Shown here piece by piece: positions 15,300 to 21,107 of a stretch of DNA of 40,696 nt. Source of the stretch: Chromatiaceae bacterium (GTDB taxonomy: Bacteria > Pseudomonadota > Gammaproteobacteria > Chromatiales > Chromatiaceae); assembly GCA_025458165.1 (NCBI GenBank), contig JALOTB010000021.1, positions 1-40,696 of the forward strand. The letters are read 5' to 3'. Each line of letters starts with the position of its first letter. The first letter of the stretch is position 1. Below the pieces are notes generated by a model. It was not told the origin of the DNA. It worked only from the letters and a program-made list of their open reading frames with translations, and ran no database searches. A program made the position numbers and the translations under genes.

Positions 15300-16615
15300 T
15301 GGTCACCATCCGCGTCGACTTCCTTCGGGGGGTTTACGTCGCGGCTGAGCCAACGGCGACCGAGACGTGCGAGTGGCCGCCGGCACCGGCTCGGCTGTTC
15401 GCTGCCCTGGTCTCTTCGGCTTACGCCATCGGTCTGGACCCGGCGCCGTTGCGCGCCCTTGAGTCGGCGCCCGAAGTGCGTTTCGCCGATCCCTTGGCCG
15501 CACCGGGACACATCAACTACGTGCCCGCCGCGTTTATCGGAACCAGCCCCAAGACCAAGTCCGCCGACCGCCCCAACCGGGAGACCCGCCGTCCCCAGAT
15601 GGTCGGCATCACCCATCCCGTGTTCTACCGCTGGGACGCAGACCTTGATCCTGCTTGGCTGACGCCGGTGCTTGGTGCGGTGACTTATCTCGGACGTGCC
15701 GAGTCCACCGTGCGGGTGTCACTGATCTCGGGCATGCCTCAGATGCCCAACCACCTCGCGCCCGACCCCTACGGCGGCGAGCTGCTGCGGGTCCCGGGCG
15801 AGAACTGGCTGGCTCAGCTACAGGCGCACTACAAGAGCCCGGCCCGCCTGGTGGCGCCCTACCTGGGGTACTCCGACCCGCGGGTCCGCGTCGCTCCTTC
15901 GCCCTGGGGCGAGCTGTTCGTTCTGCGCCCTGACGGGGGCGAGCTGCGTGATGCGGTCGTCCTGGGTGAGGCGCTGCGCGCCGCGACCATGAGTCAGGCA
16001 CCGGAGCAGATGAGCCCGGTGTTGCACGGTCATGAGCGGGTGCCCCATGCCGCATGGCTGACTCTGCCCGATATTGGCCACGATCATGCACAGGGGCGAG
16101 TCCTGGGGGTGGGAATGCTGCTGCCGAAAGACGTCTCGGAAGCGGCACGCATGGAGGCGGTCGTAGCGCTGTCTCGGGTCGGCCATATCGACACTGGACG
16201 CCGCTTGACGGTGCGACGGCCTGCGAGCCACGAGCAACTTCCCGGCGGCATCCGGCGGACCTCTTGGGCCCGGCCAGCCGACACCTGGGTGACGGTGACG
16301 CCCATCGTTCTGGAGCGCCACCCGAGGCGCGGACAGTCCGTCGAAAGCATCATCGCCGATACCTGCGAGCGGTGGGGCTACCCCCGCCCGGCAGCCGTCG
16401 AGACTGGGCAGTGGAGCCCCCTGCGTGGGGTGCCGATGGCCAAGACGTTCCGCCCACGTCGTCCCGGCCGCTGGACCCATGCGGTGCTGCGATGGGATAG
16501 CCCCGTCCGCGGCCCGGTGCTGTTGGGACGCGACCAGCACTTCGGACTGGGGCTTTGCCGCGCCTTGCGCGAACCTCAAGCGGAGGGCCTTTCACCGGGA
16601 GGTTCGCGCAAGTGA
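15299..16615 (+). CDS. csb2: Type I-G protein Csb2 (Cas5-Cas6 type)
   Basis: 438 residues from ATG at 15299; a GTG three bases upstream is possible. The N-terminus (VTIRVDFLRGVYVAAEP, then WPPAPARLFAALVSSAYAIG) is the Cas5-like RAMP start of the GSU0054/Csb2 family. The C-terminus ends in the glycine-rich loop HFGLGLCRALRE. In type I-G systems Csb2 combines the Cas5 role (binding the crRNA 5' handle) with Cas6-type processing of the repeat. No separate cas6 is present here, which fits. The array lies directly downstream, so the enzyme gene and its RNA substrate may share a transcript. The 3' end of the coding region contains a perfect 12-bp inverted repeat (16565-16576 with 16600-16611). Confidence 0.88.
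   Translation: MVTIRVDFLRGVYVAAEPTATETCEWPPAPARLFAALVSSAYAIGLDPAPLRALESAPEVRFADPLAAPGHINYVPAAFIGTSPKTKSADRPNRETRRPQMVGITHPVFYRWDADLDPAWLTPVLGAVTYLGRAESTVRVSLISGMPQMPNHLAPDPYGGELLRVPGENWLAQLQAHYKSPARLVAPYLGYSDPRVRVAPSPWGELFVLRPDGGELRDAVVLGEALRAATMSQAPEQMSPVLHGHERVPHAAWLTLPDIGHDHAQGRVLGVGMLLPKDVSEAARMEAVVALSRVGHIDTGRRLTVRRPASHEQLPGGIRRTSWARPADTWVTVTPIVLERHPRRGQSVESIIADTCERWGYPRPAAVETGQWSPLRGVPMAKTFRPRRPGRWTHAVLRWDSPVRGPVLLGRDQHFGLGLCRALREPQAEGLSPGGSRK
16565..16611. repeat. 12-bp inverted repeat at the csb2 3' end
   Basis: TTGCGCGAACCT (16565-16576) and AGGTTCGCGCAA (16600-16611) are perfect reverse complements with a 23-nt loop, inside the last codons of csb2. A third copy, ggaggttcgcgca (13 bp identical to 16598-16610), sits at 16687-16699 in the leader. 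The structure could attenuate transcription before the array or bind a protein. Confidence 0.6.
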
Positions 16616-16744
16616 TAACCGTTTGACGGCAGGAAAGAATGTGCTTCGCGAGGAGAGCCAGCGCATCGCAGGGACCGAGACGATGCGGAGGTTCGCGCAG
16701 ACTGGGGCAAAGGACCCCCAGAACCAACGCCTTGCCGCAGAGCA
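16616..16744 (+). promoter_or_regulatory. CRISPR leader region
   Basis: This 129-bp stretch separates csb2 from the first repeat and holds no gene. Leader placement here is supported by array polarity: the degenerate terminal repeat is at the other end. A TTGACG at 16623 might be a -35 element, but no good -10 is seen. The stretch is not AT-rich, unlike many leaders. Confidence 0.5.
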
Positions 16745-17430
16745 GGCGCATCGCCCCTGCAAAGGGGCGCGACATTGAAGGCGATGCAAAACGAAACAAT
16801 CTTATCATCCCAAAGGGCGCATCGCCCCTGCAAAGGGGCGCGACATTGAAGGCTGATTTTCGGGTCGCGAGTCAACATTTTATGTATGGCGCATCGCCCC
16901 TGCAAAGGGGCGCGACATTGAAGGGCCTACACCAGTCCGGAGGACTCGGTCGCCTACTGGCGCATCGCCCCTGCAAAGGGGCGCGACATTGAAGGACGAC
17001 CCCGCTCGCTATCTTCGGCGCCGACCATGGGCGCATCGCCCCTGCAAAGGGGCGCGACATTGAAGGTGGAAGGCCTCGGCCAGCCGCACGCCCGTCAGCT
17101 GGCGCATCGCCCCTGCAAAGGGGCGCGACATTGAAGGAAAGACCTCGCCGACACCATCAAAAATCTGTTCTTCGGCGCATCGCCCCTGCAAAGGGGCGCG
17201 ACATTGAAGGGGCCAGAGGGTATCGACGGCGGTGCCGACCTCCGACCGGCGCATCGCCCCTGCAAAGGGGCGCGACATTGAAGGAGCGGGTACTCGCGCA
17301 CGTGCGGTAGTAGCCCCCACGGCGCATCGCCCCTGCAAAGGGGCGCGACATTGAAGGCATCAGTTTGTCGAGGACTTGGCGCACAAGGTGCACGACGCAT
17401 CGCCCCTGCAAAGGGGCGCGACATTAGACG
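16745..17430 (+). CRISPR. CRISPR array, 10 repeats and 9 spacers, type I-G
   Basis: Nine identical repeats of 37 bp (GGCGCATCGCCCCTGC..., ending CGCGACATTGAAGG) start at 16745, 16816, 16888, 16959, 17030, 17101, 17174, 17248 and 17321. A tenth at 17394 differs near its 5' end (GACGC) and over its last bases (ATTAGACG), marking the leader-distal end. The ATTGAAGG 3' terminus on the plus strand gives the reading direction. Inside each repeat CGCCCCT-GCAA-AGGGGCG forms a 7-bp stem with a GNRA tetraloop. Spacers are 34-37 bp and all different; the first two are AT-rich and the rest GC-rich. The last repeat ends about 16 bp before the cas3 ATG, so the array lies inside the effector gene cluster. 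Confidence 0.98.
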
Positions 17431-17446
17431 ATAGGAACACCTCACC

Positions 17447-19876
17447 ATGACCGGCTTCACTGACTGGTACGCGGGGCGCCACGGCTATCCGCCATTCCCT
17501 TGGCAGGCGGCGTTGGCGGCACGGATCGCTGGGGGTGATTGGCCTGAGGCGCTGACACCGCCCACCGGGAGCGGCAAGACCGGCGTGATCGACGCCTGGC
17601 TCTGGGCGCGGCTTCACGGTCATCCGGTCCCTCGGAGGCTCGTCTACGTCATCGACCGCCGCCTCGTGGTGGACGGGGTAGTGGACTATGCGGAATCGCT
17701 GGCCCGCTCCCTGCCCGAATCAGACCGCCCCGCGGTGATCCAGATGCGCGGCGGCGTGACCATCGAGAACGACTGGGTGCGCGACCCGGCCCGCCCGGCG
17801 ATCATCGTGAGCACCGTCGATCAGGCGGGGTCGCGCTTGCTGTTCTCGGGGTACGGCATCTCGGCCAAGTCGGCGCCGATCCACGCCGCGCTCCTCGGCA
17901 ACGATGCCCTCTGGGTGCTCGACGAGGTCCATCTCGCACAACCGCTGCTCCAGACCCTCGCCACCGTCGCCGGCATGCGTGGCGGGCCGATCGACCTTCC
18001 ATTTCGGGCGCTGCCGATGTCCGCTACCTGGGACAGCGGAAACACCCACGGGCTCGGCCCGGACGACTTCACGCACCCGGTCCTCGCCAGGCGCCTCGAC
18101 CACCCCAAGCCCGCACGGCTGGTGTCCATCAAGGCGGAGGCCGATCTCGTCAAGACGCTGGCGCGGGAGGCATCGGCTCTGCGGGACGGGGGCGCCGCCG
18201 TCGTGGCTGTGGTCTGCAACCGGGTCGCGACGGCCCGCTCGACCTTTGAGTGGCTCCGGGCGGAAGGCGACGCCGTCCTCCTCACGGGCCGCATCCGTCC
18301 CGCTGACAAGGCACCCCTGCTGGCCGAGTACCTGCCGCGCATGGAGACCGGCTCGCGGAGCCAGGGCCGGGAGCCCCTGTTCGTCGTCGCCACCCAGACC
18401 ATCGAGGTCGGCGCCGACCTGGACTTCGACGCCATGGTCACCGAGTGCGCGCCGCTGTCCGCCCTGCGGCAACGGGCTGGTCGGCTCAACCGCCTCGGGG
18501 AACTCCCCTCGGCACCCATGACCATCGTCTACCAACCGAGCAAGAACGAGCGGGTGTACGGCAACACGGAGGTGATGGACAAAGGCCAGCCCAAGCCGAA
18601 AGGGGCTGTCGAGCGGTCCTGGCACTGGCTGACCGGCGTGGCGAAGCGCAAGGTCGTGGACTTCGGCATCAACGCCATGGACCGAACCATCGCCGCCAAC
18701 CCCCCGCGGCCGGAGGCGGCCCCGCCGGCACCGTTGCTGCTCTCCTCGCAGCTCGACCTGCTCGCGAGCAACATCCCCCACGGGATCGGCATCGCCCCCT
18801 GGCTCCACGGCTGGGAGCGCGGTGCCCCGGACGTGTACCTCTGCTGGCGCGCCGACGCGAGCGTCGAGGGCCTCAAGGCCGCCCCTCCCCAAAAGCACGA
18901 GCTTCTGGCGGTGCCGCTTTGGGCCGTGCGTCAGTGGTCCGACGACGTTGCGGACGTCGAGATCGAGGCGAGCGAGAACGGACGGGCCAGACCCCTGACC
19001 GTCCTCCGCTGGGACGGCGAAGAGGCGGAAGCGATCTCGCTTGCTCAGGCGCGCATCGGCGATACCCTGATCCTCCCGTGTAGCGTCGGCGGCAGCGACC
19101 GCTATGGATGGGCCCCGCACTCCAAGGAACCCGTCACCGACGTGGGCGACAGTGACCGCCGGGTTCGCCTGCACCCCGCCGTCCACCCCGAGCTGGCCAG
19201 CCAGATCGCAGCCCTGATCGACACTCAGGCACCCGCCGCCGCCTGGCAGCGCCTCGCCAAGCAGGCCGGGCTCGCCAAGCCGGGGCGGGTGATCGCCATA
19301 CCCGAGGGGTGCGTCGTCTTGTCCCGCGGGGAGTGGACCAGCGCCAGCGCCTACCGGTCGGTCTTCTTGCGGGACCACGGCCATGCCGTCGCTGCCGAAG
19401 TGGTATCGCTGGCCCAGTCGCTTGGCCTCGCGGACCCGGACCTGTTGGACGCGCTGCGCCGGGCGGGGGCGGGTCACGATGCCGGGAAGGCCGACCCGCG
19501 CTGGCAGGCGATGGTCGGAGGTGACCAAGACAACGTGCTCGCCAAGGGCCCGGGAGGTGATAACCCCTGGCTCCCCTTGCCCCCTGGCTGGCGGCACGAG
19601 ATGGGCTCCGTCGCCCAACTGGCCGCGGCCCCACCTCTGGTGCGCTATCTGGTCGGGACCCATCACGGCAACGGCCGACCTCTCTTTCCCGCCGCACCCG
19701 GGATCGAGCTGTGGCGCCAGATGGGCGACTGGGAGGGGTTGCGCGGGGAGCTTGCCGAGCGATGGGGACACTGGGGGCTTGCCCTCTTGGAGACGCTGGT
19801 TCGGCTAGCGGATTGGCGGGTGAGCGAGAACGAGCAGAAGGAGCCTGGTGATGAGACTGACCGCGCTGCGGCCTGA
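17447..19876 (+). CDS. cas3: Cas3 helicase-nuclease, type I-G (helicase then HD)
   Basis: 809 residues from ATG at 17447. Helicase motifs come first: Walker A PPTGSGKTGVIDAW (about residue 37), DEVHLAQPLLQ (DEVH box, about 157), LPMSATW (about 190), TQTIEVGADLDFD and QRAGRLNRLG (motif VI, about 340). The HD nuclease part is C-terminal: AGHDAGKADPRWQAM (about 675) and THHGNGRPLF (about 737). This helicase-HD order is the mark of the GSU0051-type Cas3 of type I-G/I-U and differs from the usual HD-helicase order. Cas3 is recruited by Cascade and degrades the displaced strand. A ribosome site (aggaac) lies between the last CRISPR repeat and the start. The stop overlaps the next gene by 26 bp. All key motifs are present, so the protein looks active. 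Confidence 0.93.
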   Translation: MTGFTDWYAGRHGYPPFPWQAALAARIAGGDWPEALTPPTGSGKTGVIDAWLWARLHGHPVPRRLVYVIDRRLVVDGVVDYAESLARSLPESDRPAVIQMRGGVTIENDWVRDPARPAIIVSTVDQAGSRLLFSGYGISAKSAPIHAALLGNDALWVLDEVHLAQPLLQTLATVAGMRGGPIDLPFRALPMSATWDSGNTHGLGPDDFTHPVLARRLDHPKPARLVSIKAEADLVKTLAREASALRDGGAAVVAVVCNRVATARSTFEWLRAEGDAVLLTGRIRPADKAPLLAEYLPRMETGSRSQGREPLFVVATQTIEVGADLDFDAMVTECAPLSALRQRAGRLNRLGELPSAPMTIVYQPSKNERVYGNTEVMDKGQPKPKGAVERSWHWLTGVAKRKVVDFGINAMDRTIAANPPRPEAAPPAPLLLSSQLDLLASNIPHGIGIAPWLHGWERGAPDVYLCWRADASVEGLKAAPPQKHELLAVPLWAVRQWSDDVADVEIEASENGRARPLTVLRWDGEEAEAISLAQARIGDTLILPCSVGGSDRYGWAPHSKEPVTDVGDSDRRVRLHPAVHPELASQIAALIDTQAPAAAWQRLAKQAGLAKPGRVIAIPEGCVVLSRGEWTSASAYRSVFLRDHGHAVAAEVVSLAQSLGLADPDLLDALRRAGAGHDAGKADPRWQAMVGGDQDNVLAKGPGGDNPWLPLPPGWRHEMGSVAQLAAAPPLVRYLVGTHHGNGRPLFPAAPGIELWRQMGDWEGLRGELAERWGHWGLALLETLVRLADWRVSENEQKEPGDETDRAAA

Positions 19877-20714
19877 GAACCCGGTCGCCATGATGGCGGC
19901 CTACGGCGCCCTGCGCCTGCTGCCGGGAGCCGAGCTGCGTTGGGCCGACACCCACCCCGAACTGCGTTGGGAGGGCGACATCGTTCAGGGGCTTGCCCGG
20001 CAGTTGCCCGACCGCAGAGCGGCACCGGAGATCACCGCGCTGGACGATCCGCGGGGCATGAACATCGGCGGCGTCGCCGGCTACCGCCGCCTGGCAGAGC
20101 AGATTCCCCACGAGTGGCTGAGCAGCTACGCCGCGGAGGTCGACCCCACGAAGGTCGCCAAGAACGACATGGGCATCGCCAAGACCCGTCTCCTGCTCTT
20201 CAGCGGAAAACACAAATTCGTCTCGGCGGCCCGGGAGTTGATGGACGCGCTCGCGAAGTTGGATCTGGAGGACCGTCTGCGTGAGGCCCTGCTAGGCCCG
20301 TGGCGCTACGACACGAAGGCCCAGGCCTGGGGATGGGACGCCGCATCCCGCGACGACACCGCCGCCATGGCGGAGGCACCCTCCGCCTCGAAGAAGCTCG
20401 GAGTGCCCGGCGCCTACTGGCTCGCCTGGGAGTCCATGCCCCTATGGCAGATGGTCAACGGACGGACCGTCGGTCACGGCAAGCGCGCCTGGACCTACCC
20501 GACCTGCGCCGAATGGCTGAGCTGGGACGGGCTGCGCGCACTTGTCATGGGCAGGGAGCAGATGCCCCAAGGAGAGAAGCAGGTGTTCGGCGTGCGCGAG
20601 TGGACCGCGCCGATCCTCGATACCAACTCGACCGGCGGCAAGGAACTGGGGATGGCGCGCCTAAGCCGGGATCGGTCGAGCCCTAATAGATCCCATACGG
20701 GGCCGCGACCCTGA
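19851..20714 (+). CDS. Csb3/Cas8u2-like type I-G subunit (Cas3-extension type)
   Basis: 287 residues from ATG at 19851, with AAGGAG 9 nt upstream; a GTG three bases earlier is possible. The N-terminus LRPENPVAMMAAYGALRLL fits the P..f.aAlGalrll start shared by Cas8-like proteins of type I-G/I-U loci, including the small GSU0052-type (Csb3) and the larger Csx17. Known loci place this gene directly after cas3, as here (26-bp overlap). It probably supplies the Cas8-type role (PAM recognition and Cas3 recruitment) or assists Cas3. It is much shorter than Csx17. The last 20 residues (SRDRSSPNRSHTGPRP) look unrelated to a folded domain, so the 3' end may be truncated near the island end. Family assignment rests on position and N-terminus. 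Confidence 0.65.
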   Translation: MRLTALRPENPVAMMAAYGALRLLPGAELRWADTHPELRWEGDIVQGLARQLPDRRAAPEITALDDPRGMNIGGVAGYRRLAEQIPHEWLSSYAAEVDPTKVAKNDMGIAKTRLLLFSGKHKFVSAARELMDALAKLDLEDRLREALLGPWRYDTKAQAWGWDAASRDDTAAMAEAPSASKKLGVPGAYWLAWESMPLWQMVNGRTVGHGKRAWTYPTCAEWLSWDGLRALVMGREQMPQGEKQVFGVREWTAPILDTNSTGGKELGMARLSRDRSSPNRSHTGPRP

Positions 20715-20823
20715 TCGAGAGGCAGCTGTAGATGAAGATCATCAACCTGCGTACAGCACTGCCCAAGGTCGTTTCGGGTGCTATCTCTCGCATCTCCGGG
20801 AGACGGGGGTAGGGGGCAGGAAT

Positions 20824-20849
20824 CGTGCCCCCCATAGCGTGCCCCCCAT
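20824..20849. repeat. Right pair of putative integrase arm-binding repeats
   Basis: Two identical direct 12-mers, cgtgccccccat at 20824-20835 and 20838-20849, have the same 2-bp gap as the left pair (2679-2704) and lie about 50-75 bp inside the right core site. The two pairs are in the same orientation on the plus strand. Confidence 0.65.
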
Positions 20850-20874
20850 CGAGGGCGAAAATTCGCTTACTCTG

Positions 20875-20895
20875 CTGATTTTTAAGAAAAATCAG
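20875..20895. repeat. AT-rich perfect inverted repeat next to the tRNA 3' end
   Basis: CTGATTTTT and AAAAATCAG form perfect 9-bp arms around AAG, ending 4 bp before the tRNA-Leu CCA. On the minus strand it follows the tRNA and could work as a weak substitute terminator, or be part of the recombination site brought by the island. Confidence 0.5.
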
Positions 20896-20899
20896 AACA

Positions 20900-20986
20900 T
20901 GGTGCCGAGGAGAGGACTTGAACCTCCACGAGCTTTCGCCCACTAATACCTGAAACTAGCGCGTCTACCAATTCCGCCACCTCGGC
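20900..20986 (-). tRNA. tRNA-Leu (anticodon CAG)
   Basis: The 87-nt minus-strand sequence folds as a class II tRNA. The acceptor strands are GCCGAGG and CCTCGGC, with discriminator A and encoded CCA. The D-arm is GCGGAATTGGTAGACGC. The anticodon stem-loop CTAGT-TTCAGGT-ATTAG gives CAG, which reads CUG. A long variable arm (GTGGGCGAAAGCTCGT) and the T-arm GAGGTTCAAGTCCTC follow. The class II variable arm and the anticodon agree on leucine. Its last 19 nt are the island attachment core, duplicated at 2601-2619. Confidence 0.97.
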
Positions 20987-21038
20987 AGGTGGCCTCGGCG
21001 GGGCTGCTGGGCTGCGGCCCGGGCCGAGGGAAGCCGGA

Positions 21039-21067
21039 ATCTTAGTGAGACAAATAGGGGTTGTCAA
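21039..21067 (-). promoter_or_regulatory. Sigma-70 type promoter of tRNA-Leu
   Basis: On the minus strand TTGACA (21062-21067), 17 bp and TAAGAT (21039-21044) form a near-consensus promoter. It lies about 53 bp upstream of the tRNA 5' end and points at it. Confidence 0.75.
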
Positions 21068-21107
21068 CGCTACACTAGCCGGCCTTTTGGACCACCAGAT
21101 AGCGATC

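Larger units (their letters stand above)
2601..20918. mobile_element. Genomic island integrated at the 3' end of tRNA-Leu(CAG)
   Basis: The element is bounded by identical 19-bp sequences (2601-2619 and 20900-20918) that equal the 3' end of tRNA-Leu including CCA. A tyrosine recombinase gene starts 150 bp inside the left end. Both ends carry paired 12-bp direct repeats. The content is accessory: helicase/HNH genes, two gene cassettes with attC sites, a serine recombinase and a type I-G CRISPR-Cas locus. The cassette region is visibly AT-richer than the flanks. No conjugation, replication or phage structural gene is evident, so it is best called an integrative genomic island; mobilisation would need help from elsewhere or lost parts. 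Confidence 0.88.

Noticed and set aside
14187..17430. Type I-C CRISPR assignment, because of the ATTGAA-type repeat end
   Set aside because: The genes are csb1, csb2 and a helicase-HD Cas3, which define type I-G/I-U, and no cas5c, cas8c or cas7c is present.
16576..17460. Several minus-strand frames with repeated MSRPFAGAMR or NVAPLCRGDAP units
   Set aside because: They are translations of the CRISPR repeats and spacers, not repeat proteins.
17720..19771. 683-codon open frame on the minus strand
   Set aside because: Antisense to cas3, whose helicase and HD motifs are unambiguous; GC-rich codon use opens this frame.
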